Of a DNA stretch of 64,000 nt, positions 8,213 to 18,270 are shown piece after piece. A program made the translations under genes and the position numbers. Source of the stretch: an uncultured Clostridia bacterium (GTDB taxonomy: Bacteria > Bacillota > Clostridia > Oscillospirales > Acutalibacteraceae); the NCBI GenBank assembly GCA_947584595.1, contig CANPWP010000002.1:122110-186109 (forward strand), read 5' to 3'. Position 1 is the first letter of the stretch. Each line of letters starts with the position of its first letter. The notes below the pieces were generated by a model. That model was not told the origin of the DNA. It made no database searches and saw only the letters and a list, made by a program, of their open reading frames with translations.

Positions 8213-10420
8213 TTACTTCCTTGTTATTGAAATAATTCCTCTTATATCGGAAAGTTTTGATATAACGCCTTTTAAATGATTTATACCGTTTACATCAATT
8301 GTAGCACTTACCATTGCTTTGCCGTTCCCTATTTCCCGTGAATTAAGAGAATGAATAAAAATATGCATATTTGAAAGATAAATTGTTACGTCTGCAAGCA
8401 GACCTGTTCTGTCAGCGGCAAGAATTTCAAGTGTGCTTCGGAATGCTTCTTTAACTTCGTCTTCCCAGTAAGCGTTAATCCATCTTTCAGGCTCTTCACA
8501 GTTATGAATATCTTTAGGTACATTCGTACAGTTTCTGCTGTGAATTGAAACTCCGTAACCCCTTGTAATATAACCGATTATATCGTCACCGGGCAATGGA
8601 TTGCAGCATTGTGAGAATTTAATCAGCACATCGTCAACTCCCTCAATTATAACTCCGGAGTTTGCTTTTCTGCGTTTTGGCGGCGCCTGAGGTGCAGGAA
8701 TGATTTTCTCAATATCTTTTGCATAAATCCTCTGATATTCCTCTTTAATACGAGGCATAATTTTCCAAAGCTGAATACCGCCGTATCCGATTGCCGCATA
8801 AAAATCATCCATTGAATTCATATGCCTTTTTTGTAGAAGTTTATCGAAAAATTCATTTGATTCTTTATCTGTTAAATGAATACCGTTACGTTTCAATTCT
8901 CTCTCAAACTCAGCTTTGCCCTCTATTATATTTTCCTCACGCTTTTCACGCTTGAACCAACTTCTGATTTTGCTTTTTGCACTTGACGTTTTACAGAAAT
9001 TTAACCAATCTCTATTAGGGTGAGCGTCCTTCTGAGTTATGATTTCTACAACTTCACCTGTTTTAAGCTGATAATCAATCGGAACAATTTTGTTATTTAC
9101 CTTTGCTCCTATCATTCTGTGACCGACTTCCGTATGAATAAGATAGGCAAGGTCAACTGTTGTAGCACCTAAAGGCAGAGTAAAAACATCTCCCTTTGGA
9201 GTGAAAATAAACACATCACTCTGATTAAAATCATTCTTGATATTTTTTATAATATCGGTAGCGTCTTCGGTTTCTATCTGCGCTTTAAGATATACCTTTA
9301 ACTCTTCAAGATTTTTATTTAGCTTTTCTGCGTTTTTATTGCCGTTGTCTTGATTTGTCATTCCCAGTTTATATTTCCAATGGGCGGCGATTCCGTATTC
9401 AGCAGTATTGTGCATTTCCCATGTTCTTATCTGAACTTCAAATGGGATACCCTCTTTATTTATAACAGTTGTATGCAAAGACTGATACATATTAGATTTG
9501 GGTGTGGAAATATAATCCTTAAACCTATTGGGGATAGGCTGATAAATATCGTGAATAACACCTAAAACCGTATAACAGTCGGGCACTGTATCAACAATTA
9601 CACGTACGGCAAATATATCAAAAATCTGTTCTATCGTTTTGCCCTGCATAAATGTTTTTCTGTAAATAGAGTTTACGCTTTTTATTCTTCCGGAAATAAA
9701 AACGCTTGAAACGGAATTTCCCACTTTTTGCATAATTTCTTCTTTTATTTTATCAATAAAGCCGTCACGCTCTGACTCTCCCAGCAAAATTGCATCTTCA
9801 ATTTCCTTATAGCCGATTGGGTCAAGGTATAAAAGAGACAAATCTTCCAGCTCATCTTTTACTTTTTTAATACCTAAACGATGAGCAATCGGAGCATAAA
9901 CCTCCATATTCTCCAACGCCTTATCTCTTCTTTTTTGTTCTGGCATACATTCAATTGTACGCATATTATGAATTCTGTCAGCAAGTTTAATTATGATAAC
10001 TCTTATATCATTAGACATCGCTATCAGCATTTTTCTTATATTCTCTGCCTGCTGCTCTTCCCTGTTTGAATACGGGATTTTTGAAATTTTAGTGACGCCG
10101 TCTACTAAATTTGCAACATCTTTTCCGAAAAGTTTTTCTATTTCTTCCAATGTATGATCTGTATCTTCCACTACATCGTGCAAAAGTGCGGTAACAACCG
10201 AATCCGTATCCATACCAAGTTCAACAAGAATACAGGCAACAGAGGTAGGATGAAGTATATACGGCACTCCTGAAAGACGGCGCTGGTCACCGTGAGCTTC
10301 ATCAGCAAGTCGGTATGCCCTTTCTACTTTCTTCATATCTATATCCATTTCGCTTTTTGATATAAGCTCTTTTAGCTGTTCATAATCCTGATAATGCGCC
10401 ACATTTGTAAAACTGCTCAA
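8213..10420 (-). CDS. rel: Bifunctional (p)ppGpp synthetase/hydrolase, Rel
   Basis: 735 aa long-RSH protein. An HD hydrolase domain comes first (HPTSVACILVEL, ALLHDVVEDT), then the RelA synthetase domain (about 235-350, including YQSLHTTVI and EVQIRT), TGS (VFTLPLGATTVDLAY, about 400-455), a conserved Cys region (FSQCCNPLPGD) and a C-terminal ACT domain. It makes and degrades the stringent-response alarmone. The start is a TTG at 10420 behind GGGAGG. It follows recJ directly and precedes dtd. Confidence 0.96.
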   Translation of the reverse strand: MSSFTNVAHYQDYEQLKELISKSEMDIDMKKVERAYRLADEAHGDQRRLSGVPYILHPTSVACILVELGMDTDSVVTALLHDVVEDTDHTLEEIEKLFGKDVANLVDGVTKISKIPYSNREEQQAENIRKMLIAMSNDIRVIIIKLADRIHNMRTIECMPEQKRRDKALENMEVYAPIAHRLGIKKVKDELEDLSLLYLDPIGYKEIEDAILLGESERDGFIDKIKEEIMQKVGNSVSSVFISGRIKSVNSIYRKTFMQGKTIEQIFDIFAVRVIVDTVPDCYTVLGVIHDIYQPIPNRFKDYISTPKSNMYQSLHTTVINKEGIPFEVQIRTWEMHNTAEYGIAAHWKYKLGMTNQDNGNKNAEKLNKNLEELKVYLKAQIETEDATDIIKNIKNDFNQSDVFIFTPKGDVFTLPLGATTVDLAYLIHTEVGHRMIGAKVNNKIVPIDYQLKTGEVVEIITQKDAHPNRDWLNFCKTSSAKSKIRSWFKREKREENIIEGKAEFERELKRNGIHLTDKESNEFFDKLLQKRHMNSMDDFYAAIGYGGIQLWKIMPRIKEEYQRIYAKDIEKIIPAPQAPPKRRKANSGVIIEGVDDVLIKFSQCCNPLPGDDIIGYITRGYGVSIHSRNCTNVPKDIHNCEEPERWINAYWEDEVKEAFRSTLEILAADRTGLLADVTIYLSNMHIFIHSLNSREIGNGKAMVSATIDVNGINHLKGVISKLSDIRGIISITRK

Positions 10421-12460
10421 CTAAAGTGCCTCCCTTAAGCTTTTGATGATTTGTGAGCTCAGCAAATCAACCTTATTTTGGGGTTGTATGTATTTTATTT
10501 CTGTGTTTTTTAAACCTTCATAAATTTCTATCAGTCCAAGTTCATTCATCGCTTCTAAAATGACCTTTATTTTTCCGTAACTTATTTTATGAGCTAATCG
10601 GAAGCAAAGATTCTCAACTTTATAACTATATCCCTTTGAATCTCTTATAAATCTATATACAGCTGCGAAATCTTCTCTTTTTGGATAAATTGTCATAAGC
10701 TCATCTCTTGATTTTTTTTCACCCCTGCAAAACGCCTCAAAAATTCTCAGGCTGTCTATATATTCGCTGTTTTCAATGCCCGCAGGTTTAATATCTTTAA
10801 GAATAATTGAAAGATTTTCCATTCCTTTATATTCGTTTATATCAAGTGTTACGGCTAAATCAACACAGTCGCCCTGTTTAAAGGAAAATTCATCAGCTGA
10901 TATTGTAAAGCTCACAACCTGAATTACTGAATTTCCTCTTGCTAAAGATATACGGATATATTTATTATCCTTTAAGGGTGTTAAATTTTTTATTACCATA
11001 TTATAAAGCCCGAAAATCGGTTTTTCATTATTTGAACCATATGGTTCTAACTGTTCTAATATATGAACAAGTGAAGCATCAAGCATTGCAGGGTTTAGCT
11101 TACAGTCTATTTTAAGGGTATTATAAGGCATCTGAATATTTGAGGTATAGTCGTTCAGCCTTTGTTTGAACTGTGGTATATCAGAAGTATTAAGACTTAA
11201 TCCTACAGCCATGGGATGTCCGCCGCAATGGGTTAAAATGTCTTTACATGAAAATACTGCGTCACAAAGTGAAAAGCCTTCTATGCTTCTGCCTGAAGCT
11301 TTTGCGGTTTCTCCGTCCTTTGTAATAATTATTACGGGTTTTCCGTAAATATCCTTTATTTTGGAGGCAACTATCCCGATTACACCCTGATGCCAGTTTT
11401 CTCCGTCTATAACTATTATTTTATCCATTATTATTGACGGATTACGAAGAATTTCTTCGTTAATTTTAAATAATATATCATTTTCTATTTCTTTTCGTTT
11501 ATTATTATCATTTGTAAGCTTTTTAGTGATTTCTCCTGCTCTGTCTTCATCGTCTGTTAAAAGCAGAGTTACACAATCGTTAGAAAGTCCCAGCCTGCCT
11601 GCTGCGTTTATTCTGGGAACAATTCCGAATGAAACGCTTGTAGAATCTATATTTTTATTTAAAAGAGAACATTCCTTTAAAAGTGTTCTTATTCCTACTC
11701 TTTCGCTGTTTTTGAGGATTTCAAGTCCGTATTTTACAAATGTTCTGTTTTCATCAACTAAAGGCACGATATCTCCTATTGTCCCAATACAAACCAAATC
11801 CGCATAATTCTCTAAAAGGTAAGTTATGTCAGCATATTCACCCTCTAAAGCCATTACTAATTTAAAAGCAACTCCTACTCCCGAAAGCATCTTAAATTTG
11901 CTTTTGCAGTCTTTTTGGTGCAGATCTACTACTGCACAGGCATTTGGAATTGTCTCTAACGGCGTATGGTGGTCGGTAATTACTACATCTATTCCCAAAG
12001 AAGAAGCATAAGAGACCTCATCTACTGCGGCTATACCGTTATCTACCGTAACGATCAAAGATACATTCTGCTCTTTTAAGTAATCTATTGCTTTATTGTT
12101 AAGTCCGTAGCCTTCATCTTCTCTTGATGGAATATAATACATTACATTTGCATCTATAGTTTCAAGATATGAATAAAGAAGTGTTGTTGAGGTTACGCCG
12201 TCTGCATCATAATCACCGTAAACGCAAATTTTTTCAAAATTATCGAGAGCCTTTGTTATTCTTTCTACAGCTTTATACATATCTTTAATTTCAAAAGGGT
12301 CTGAAATTAAAGGTTCGCTTGATAAAAATTTCGTTATTTTTTCTTCTGTATCAAAGCCTCTGATTGAAAGCAGTATAGCAAGAAAAGACGGTATTCCGCA
12401 TTTCTGAGCAAGATCGCCTGCGGCAGTTTTATCAAATTTTGCAACAGTCCATTGTTTCAT
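10421..12460 (-). CDS. recJ: Single-stranded-DNA-specific exonuclease RecJ
   Basis: About 679 aa. DHH phosphoesterase motifs are present: VYGDYDADGVTSTTLL, VTDHHTP and, in the DHHA1 domain, SGRSIEGFSL and CGGHPMAVGLSL. RecJ is a 5'-3' ssDNA exonuclease used in recombination and repair. The C-terminal extension beyond about residue 560 is typical of Firmicute RecJ. The ATG at 12460 has AGGA upstream; the TTG at 12484 is less likely. It lies between recN and rel, so repair and stringent-response genes share a transcript. Confidence 0.94.
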   Translation of the reverse strand: MKQWTVAKFDKTAAGDLAQKCGIPSFLAILLSIRGFDTEEKITKFLSSEPLISDPFEIKDMYKAVERITKALDNFEKICVYGDYDADGVTSTTLLYSYLETIDANVMYYIPSREDEGYGLNNKAIDYLKEQNVSLIVTVDNGIAAVDEVSYASSLGIDVVITDHHTPLETIPNACAVVDLHQKDCKSKFKMLSGVGVAFKLVMALEGEYADITYLLENYADLVCIGTIGDIVPLVDENRTFVKYGLEILKNSERVGIRTLLKECSLLNKNIDSTSVSFGIVPRINAAGRLGLSNDCVTLLLTDDEDRAGEITKKLTNDNNKRKEIENDILFKINEEILRNPSIIMDKIIVIDGENWHQGVIGIVASKIKDIYGKPVIIITKDGETAKASGRSIEGFSLCDAVFSCKDILTHCGGHPMAVGLSLNTSDIPQFKQRLNDYTSNIQMPYNTLKIDCKLNPAMLDASLVHILEQLEPYGSNNEKPIFGLYNMVIKNLTPLKDNKYIRISLARGNSVIQVVSFTISADEFSFKQGDCVDLAVTLDINEYKGMENLSIILKDIKPAGIENSEYIDSLRIFEAFCRGEKKSRDELMTIYPKREDFAAVYRFIRDSKGYSYKVENLCFRLAHKISYGKIKVILEAMNELGLIEIYEGLKNTEIKYIQPQNKVDLLSSQIIKSLREAL

Positions 12461-12484
12461 AAGGAATTCCTGATTTCCTTTCAA

Positions 12485-14146
12485 TTAATTGCTTTTTAAA
12501 AGCTGCTCTGCATGAGCCAAAGCCGTTTTTGTTATATTAACACCGTCTATAATTCTTGCAAGCTCGTGTTTTCTGCCCTCAAAATCAAGTGGTGTAATTC
12601 TTGTAAAAGTTTTATTATTTTTTGTTTCTTTTCTAATTAACAAATGCTCATTTGCCAAAGCGGCTATCTGTGCCTGATGAGTTACACAAAGAACTTGTCT
12701 TGACAGCGATACCTCTTTTAATTTTAAGCCAACCTTTTGTGCGGCTGAGCCTGAAATTCCTGCATCAATTTCATCAAAAATTAAGGTATCTATAATATCA
12801 TTCTGTGCAAGTACCGTTTTTATCGCAAGCATTATTCTTGAAAGTTCTCCCCCTGATGCAATTTTGGCAACAGGTTTCGGTTCTTCCCCTAAGTTTGCAG
12901 ATACCAAAAGTTCCATTTTATCCTGTCCGTTTAATGATAAAGGCGTTTGCTCACAGCTTACCGTAAATCTTACATTCGGCATATCAAGAAATGTAAGCTG
13001 TTGCTGCACATTTGCTACAAACTGCTCTCCCGTTTTTTTACGGTTTTCCGAAAGTGCTTTTGCAAGTTTGATAGTTTTAGAAAGCTGCGAATTATACTCT
13101 TTTTCAAGGTTTTCTTTGCTTATATCAAGCTGAGTAAGTTCGTTAAGTTTCCGTCTTGCATTTTCTAAAAATTCAAGCATTTCCTCTTCAGTTGAGCCGT
13201 ATTTTCTTTTAAGTTTATATAGCAAATCCAGCCTTTCTTCTATATCATTTAATCGATATGAGTCAGAATCTATATCATCAAGTGCGTTTGAAATTTCTAA
13301 GACGCAATCCTGAAAATTATAGTAAGCATCATTGAGTTTTTCCGACAATTCCTGAAGATTAGGGTTTAATTCTGCACATTTATTAATTGCGGTGCAAAGA
13401 TTATCAATCAATGATATTGCACCCTCACTGTCTCCGTCGCCTTCTGCATATAAAAGTGCCATTTGCAAGTTCGCTGTGAGCTTTTCACTGTTTTGCAGTA
13501 TCATTCGTTCTTCCAAAAGGGATTCTTCCTCCCCTATTTCAATGTTTGCTTCTTCAAGCTCATTTACCTGATATGAAAGCAAATCAATATCCTGCAAACG
13601 CTTTGTTTCATCTATATTCAGACTGTCAAGCTGTTTTTCAATTTTTTTAAGAAGTAAATACTCTTTTTTATATTCATCTCTAAGGTCTGAATAATTGCCT
13701 GTTGAATCTATGTAATCCATATGTGTCTCAGGCGAAAAAAGTTCATAACTTTCGTGCTGACCGTGAATGTTTATAAGATTAAGTCCTATTTCTTTAAGTA
13801 CCGAAACTGTTGCAGGACGGGAGTTTATTCGGCAGACGGTCTTTCCGTTTGAGTTAATTTCTCTGCTGATTATTAATGTATCTTCTTCTATATCATATCC
13901 AAATTCTAAAAGTTTCTTAGTGGTTTCTTCATTTATATTTTCAAAAGTTGCACTTACAAAAGCTTTATCTGAACCTGTACGAATCATTTCTTTAGATGTT
14001 CTATGACCCAGTATTGCACTTATAGAGTCTATTACAATACTTTTTCCTGCACCTGTTTCGCCGGTTAAAATATTTAAGCCCTCTTTAAAATTAATATTTG
14101 ATTTTTCAATTACAGCTATATTTTCTATATATAAATTTATAAGCAT
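12485..14146 (-). CDS. recN: DNA repair protein RecN
   Basis: 553 aa SMC-like ATPase. Walker A is GETGAGKSIVID near residue 30, and the ABC signature and Walker B are SGGELSRIMLAIK and LIFDEIDAGISG near the C-terminus. About 200 residues of coiled coil lie between. RecN tethers DNA ends at double-strand breaks. It follows argR by 15 nt, as in most Firmicutes (argR-recN). Confidence 0.96.
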   Translation of the reverse strand: MLINLYIENIAVIEKSNINFKEGLNILTGETGAGKSIVIDSISAILGHRTSKEMIRTGSDKAFVSATFENINEETTKKLLEFGYDIEEDTLIISREINSNGKTVCRINSRPATVSVLKEIGLNLINIHGQHESYELFSPETHMDYIDSTGNYSDLRDEYKKEYLLLKKIEKQLDSLNIDETKRLQDIDLLSYQVNELEEANIEIGEEESLLEERMILQNSEKLTANLQMALLYAEGDGDSEGAISLIDNLCTAINKCAELNPNLQELSEKLNDAYYNFQDCVLEISNALDDIDSDSYRLNDIEERLDLLYKLKRKYGSTEEEMLEFLENARRKLNELTQLDISKENLEKEYNSQLSKTIKLAKALSENRKKTGEQFVANVQQQLTFLDMPNVRFTVSCEQTPLSLNGQDKMELLVSANLGEEPKPVAKIASGGELSRIMLAIKTVLAQNDIIDTLIFDEIDAGISGSAAQKVGLKLKEVSLSRQVLCVTHQAQIAALANEHLLIRKETKNNKTFTRITPLDFEGRKHELARIIDGVNITKTALAHAEQLLKSN

Positions 14147-14161
14147 TTTTGAACACCTTTA

Positions 14162-14608
14162 TCATAAAAGCTTTTTTAAATCATTAACAAGAAATTTTGA
14201 ATTTTCTTTCGTTTTGCAGGCAATAAAGATTGTATCATCTCCTGCAATCGTTCCTAAAACTCCCTCAAATTCCATAGAATCAAATGAGGTACACACTGCC
14301 TGCGCCATACCGCTGAGGGTTTTTATTACTATTATATTTTCGGCAAAATCAAGCGAATTTACGGAAGACTTAAACAATGTCTGAAAGTTTGATTTCATAT
14401 CAAAAGCATTTTTTGCGGCTGAGGTATAACGGTACTTGCCGTCAGGAGAAAGAGTTTTTAAAAGTCTTAACTCCTTAATATCTCTTGAAACCGTTGCCTG
14501 AGTTACGGAAAAACCTTCTTTTTTCAAAAGGTTTAACAGTTCTTCCTGTGTATCTACGGAATTTGTATTTATAATATCGAGGATTTTAGCGTGCCTTCTG
14601 TTTTTCAT
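14162..14608 (-). CDS. argR: Arginine repressor
   Basis: 148 aa, full length. The N-terminal winged helix (RHAKILDIINTNSVDTQEEL...VTQATVSRDIKELRL) is followed by the C-terminal hexamerisation and arginine-binding core (GVLGTIAGDDTIFIACK). ArgR represses arginine biosynthesis and activates catabolism when arginine-bound. Its start overlaps the last base of nadK, consistent with one transcript. No ArgR targets are visible in this window. Confidence 0.95.
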   Translation of the reverse strand: MKNRRHAKILDIINTNSVDTQEELLNLLKKEGFSVTQATVSRDIKELRLLKTLSPDGKYRYTSAAKNAFDMKSNFQTLFKSSVNSLDFAENIIVIKTLSGMAQAVCTSFDSMEFEGVLGTIAGDDTIFIACKTKENSKFLVNDLKKLL

Positions 14609-15468
14609 CAGCTTTCCCTCTCTTTTAATTTTTCATTCAGTTTTGTATAAAAATTGCGTTTATGAAGCGTTAGTAAATTTAGATATAAGTCGGATTTCTT
14701 TATCGTTACGGTATCGGTCGGTTTAAGCTCAATACTTTTTTGACCGTCTACTGTTAAGACTGCTTTGTTATCGTCTGATATTAAGGTTTTTACGGAAAGT
14801 TCTGACTGAGAGTCAAACAAAACAGAGCGTGAAAACAAGGAATGAGGACAAACGGGAGTCATTAAAATGCATTCCATTTCGGGCTCAATTATAGGGCCTC
14901 CCGCTGAAAGCGAATAAGCTGTTGAACCTGTGGGAGTTGAAAACAACAAACCGTCTGCCCTGTATGCAGAAATTTTTTGCTCATTTAAATAAACCTGCAA
15001 GTCAATTATTCTTGAAAGCTCTCCTCTGGCTATAATCGCATCATTTACTGCAAGTAATTTTTCCTCTTTGCCGCTTTCGCTTTTAACGGTTACATCTAAC
15101 AACATTCTTTTCTGTATGCCGTAATCTCCTGTTAAAAGTCGTGTAAGCTTGTCAATTTCTTCGGGTTCTACATCTGCGGCAAAGCCCAATCTTCCTACAT
15201 TTACGCCTATAAGGAACTTTTTTGCTGTTGCGGCTATCTTTGCAGTATGTATAATTGTTCCATCGCCGCCAACTGTTACAGCTAAGTCACATTGGCTAAA
15301 AAGCTCTGTATTTGTATTAAAATATTCAATTTTAAATGCATTGAAATATTGGGCGTTATCACAGTTCATAAGAACCTTTGCTCCGTTTTCCAAAAATATT
15401 TTTACAATATCTTTGGCATATTTGACTGCATTTTTCTTATCTAAATTTACTACAACTGCAATATTCAT
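14608..15468 (-). CDS. nadK: NAD kinase
   Basis: 286 aa. It has the family signature VGGDGTIIHTA, the NE/D motif as LAVNDAII, and the nucleotide-binding segment FSTPTGSTAYSLSAGGPI. It phosphorylates NAD to NADP. It lies between tlyA and argR, the standard Clostridial order. Confidence 0.95.
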   Translation of the reverse strand: MNIAVVVNLDKKNAVKYAKDIVKIFLENGAKVLMNCDNAQYFNAFKIEYFNTNTELFSQCDLAVTVGGDGTIIHTAKIAATAKKFLIGVNVGRLGFAADVEPEEIDKLTRLLTGDYGIQKRMLLDVTVKSESGKEEKLLAVNDAIIARGELSRIIDLQVYLNEQKISAYRADGLLFSTPTGSTAYSLSAGGPIIEPEMECILMTPVCPHSLFSRSVLFDSQSELSVKTLISDDNKAVLTVDGQKSIELKPTDTVTIKKSDLYLNLLTLHKRNFYTKLNEKLKERES

Positions 15469-15477
15469 AACAACACC

Positions 15478-16281
15478 TTATTTGTCAAGCTGTAAGTGTG
15501 AGCTTTTTACTAAATCTTCTATTGAAATATCAGTATATGACTGAGGATTTTCTGATTTTTCAAGATAAATTAAATATTCAATATTTCCCTCAGGACCTTT
15601 TATTGGTGAATAATCAAGTCCTAAAACAGAATAACCGTTATTAAGGCAAAAATCGTAAATATCTTTAACTACCGAGATATGTACTTTGCTGTCTCTTACA
15701 ACGCCTTTTTTGCCAACATTTTCTCTGCCCGCTTCAAACTGAGGTTTAATAAGGCAGACAGCCTGTGCATTTTCTGACAAAAGCTCTCTTGCTACAGGCA
15801 AAAGAAGCTTTAAAGATATAAACGAAACATCTATTGAAAAGAAATCTATTTCGTCACAGACCTGCTCTTTTGTAACCTTACGCATATTTGTTCGCTCTAA
15901 GTTCACAACTCTTTCGTCATTTCTCAGTTTCCATGCAAGCTGACCATATCCTACATCTATTGAATAAACCTTTTTAGCTCCGTTTTGAAGCATACAATCC
16001 GTAAAACCGCCTGTGGATGCACCTATATCCATTGTGATTTTATCATTAAGATTAATTCCAAAGCTATTTATTGCTTTTTCAAGCTTTAAACCGCCTCTGC
16101 TTACATATTTGGGAACGCCGCCCCTGACTTCTATATTAACATTTTCATCATAGGATGTACCGCATTTATCGGCTTTTTGATTATCTACATAAACATTGCC
16201 CGACATTATAATTGCCTTTGCTTTTTCACGGCTTTCAGCATATCCTTTTTCAAAAACTAAAACATCTAATCTTTTTTTCAT
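15478..16281 (-). CDS. tlyA: TlyA family rRNA 2'-O-methyltransferase
   Basis: 267 aa. The N-terminal S4 RNA-binding domain (KKRLDVLVFEKGYAESREKAKA) is joined to an FtsJ-like Rossmann methyltransferase with SAM motif DIGASTGGFTDCML and KDKE-type catalytic Lys/Asp residues (VYSIDVGYGQLAW, CLIKPQFEAGR). TlyA methylates 16S and 23S rRNA riboses in some bacteria. The gene follows dxs by 7 nt. Confidence 0.93.
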   Translation of the reverse strand: MKKRLDVLVFEKGYAESREKAKAIIMSGNVYVDNQKADKCGTSYDENVNIEVRGGVPKYVSRGGLKLEKAINSFGINLNDKITMDIGASTGGFTDCMLQNGAKKVYSIDVGYGQLAWKLRNDERVVNLERTNMRKVTKEQVCDEIDFFSIDVSFISLKLLLPVARELLSENAQAVCLIKPQFEAGRENVGKKGVVRDSKVHISVVKDIYDFCLNNGYSVLGLDYSPIKGPEGNIEYLIYLEKSENPQSYTDISIEDLVKSSHLQLDK

Positions 16282-16288
16282 TGCTTTC

Positions 16289-18175
16289 TTATTTTTCCTT
16301 ATTGGAATTATTTATGCTGTTAATTATAATTTCTTCCATACCGCTGTCATCAAGTTTAAGCTCTGACAGTGCTTCACAGACTGACTGATGCTGAACATAA
16401 ATTTCGTCAACAGCCTGAATATTATAACTTCCGCTAAAATTCTCTTCTATCAATAAATTTTGAAAGGTTTCTGCAATACCGCCTGTCTTTATGCCTTCTT
16501 CAAAGAAAAATACATTTTCAAAATCTTTAGCAACCATAACAGCTTTTTTATCAACAGGTTTAATTCTGCACAGCTTTAAAATACAAACATCTATAGCTTG
16601 TTTTGCAAGTTTTTCCTTTGCAAGGCAGGCATATGAGAAAAGCCTGCCATAGGTTACAATAAGATTTTTACTTTCTTTTTTACCGTAAACGGTGAAATTT
16701 ATGCTTGAATCTCTATAATCATCAGGCATATAAAGCTCTCCGCCTCTGGGATATCGAACCGCCGTAACACCGCCGCACATATAAACCGACGCAAAAAGCG
16801 ATTTCTCCAGTTCATTAAAATAACATGGCGAAAAAATTGTCGTTTCGGGAATTGAGTTAAGCATTGGGACATCAAAAATTCCCTGATGGGTTTCTCCGTC
16901 ATCTCCCACAATTCCCGCTCTGTCTATTGCAAGAATGATATGAAGCTTTTGCATTGCGGCGTCGTGTAAAATTTGGTCATAGCTTCTCTGCAAAAAAGTG
17001 GAATATACTGCAAACACAGGTATCATATCTTTTGAGGCAAGTCCGCATGCAAAGGTTACTGCGTGTTCTTCAGCAATTCCTACATCAAAAAATCTTTCTT
17101 TATATTTCTTTGAAAACTCTGAAAGTCCCGTACCTAAGGTCATTGCCGCCGTAATTCCAACAATTTTTTTATCCTTTTGAGCCAAGTCACAGATACATTC
17201 ACCAAAGAATGCGGAAAAGCCCTTTTTATTGGAGATGACTTCTCCTGTATCTATATCAAATTTTCCTACGCCGTGAAATTCTTTCGGATTGTTTTCAGCA
17301 GGTTCATATCCTTTGCCCTTTTTTGTAACTATATGGATAAGAACCGGAGAATTTATTGTCTTTGCGGCATAAAAGGCATTTTTAAGTTCTTCTATATCAT
17401 GTCCGTTTATTGGACCTAAATAAGTATAGCCGAGAAAATCAAAAAGTGTATTTTTATAAATCATATTTTTAATTCTTGATTTACTTCCTCTGAGAAATTT
17501 CCTAATAGGCTGTCCGATAAGCGGAATTTTCATTAAAAATTTTTCCACTTTTCTTTTAAAACGAATGTACCACGGCTTTACTCTTACACTTCCCAAATAT
17601 CGTGCCATTGCACCCACATTTTTGGAAATTGACATTTTATTATCGTTTAATACAACAATAAAATTTTTATTAAATCTTCCTGCGTTATTAAGACCCTCAT
17701 ATGCTAAACCGCCTGTCAGAGAACCGTCTCCTATAACTGCAATTGTATAGCTTGGGTCGCCTTGAAGCAATTTTGCTCTTGCTATACCGTATGCCGCTGA
17801 AATTGATGTACTGCTGTGACCTGCATTAAAAACGTCATACTTGCTTTCAAGGCGCTTTGGAAAACCTGAAAGTCCGCCCTTGCAGCGTATTGTATCAATT
17901 TCGTTTAATCTGCCTGTCAGCATTTTATGGGTATAACTTTGATGTCCTACATCCCAAACTATACTGTCCTTGGGCGTATTAAAGCAGTAATGGAGCATTA
18001 CCGTAAGTTCAACCGTTCCTAAATTGGGAGAAAGGTGTCCTCCGTTTTTAGAAACTGTTTCTACAAGTTTTTCTCTGATTTCTGCACACAATTTTTCCAA
18101 CTCTTTTTCAGAAAATTTTTTTAAATCAGACGGATATTTGATTTTTGATAAATATTCAAAATCAGTACCATTCAT
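16289..18175 (-). CDS. dxs: 1-deoxy-D-xylulose-5-phosphate synthase
   Basis: 628 aa thiamine-diphosphate enzyme. Motifs include WDVGHQSYTHK, the ThDP site GDGSLTGGLAYEGLNNAG...NDNKMSIS, and the transketolase central domain DVGIAEEHAVTFA with DRAGIVGDDGETHQG. It condenses pyruvate and glyceraldehyde 3-phosphate, the first step of the MEP isoprenoid pathway. ispA lies 95 nt upstream, so isoprenoid entry and prenyl elongation are coupled. Confidence 0.97.
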   Translation of the reverse strand: MNGTDFEYLSKIKYPSDLKKFSEKELEKLCAEIREKLVETVSKNGGHLSPNLGTVELTVMLHYCFNTPKDSIVWDVGHQSYTHKMLTGRLNEIDTIRCKGGLSGFPKRLESKYDVFNAGHSSTSISAAYGIARAKLLQGDPSYTIAVIGDGSLTGGLAYEGLNNAGRFNKNFIVVLNDNKMSISKNVGAMARYLGSVRVKPWYIRFKRKVEKFLMKIPLIGQPIRKFLRGSKSRIKNMIYKNTLFDFLGYTYLGPINGHDIEELKNAFYAAKTINSPVLIHIVTKKGKGYEPAENNPKEFHGVGKFDIDTGEVISNKKGFSAFFGECICDLAQKDKKIVGITAAMTLGTGLSEFSKKYKERFFDVGIAEEHAVTFACGLASKDMIPVFAVYSTFLQRSYDQILHDAAMQKLHIILAIDRAGIVGDDGETHQGIFDVPMLNSIPETTIFSPCYFNELEKSLFASVYMCGGVTAVRYPRGGELYMPDDYRDSSINFTVYGKKESKNLIVTYGRLFSYACLAKEKLAKQAIDVCILKLCRIKPVDKKAVMVAKDFENVFFFEEGIKTGGIAETFQNLLIEENFSGSYNIQAVDEIYVQHQSVCEALSELKLDDSGMEEIIINSINNSNKEK

Positions 18176-18270
18176 TTTGTAATTTCCTATCTTTTCCCTT
18201 TATAATAACGATAATTGAAAACGAGACAAAAAATGTCTATAACATATCGAATTTTAATTAAAGTTTAGTT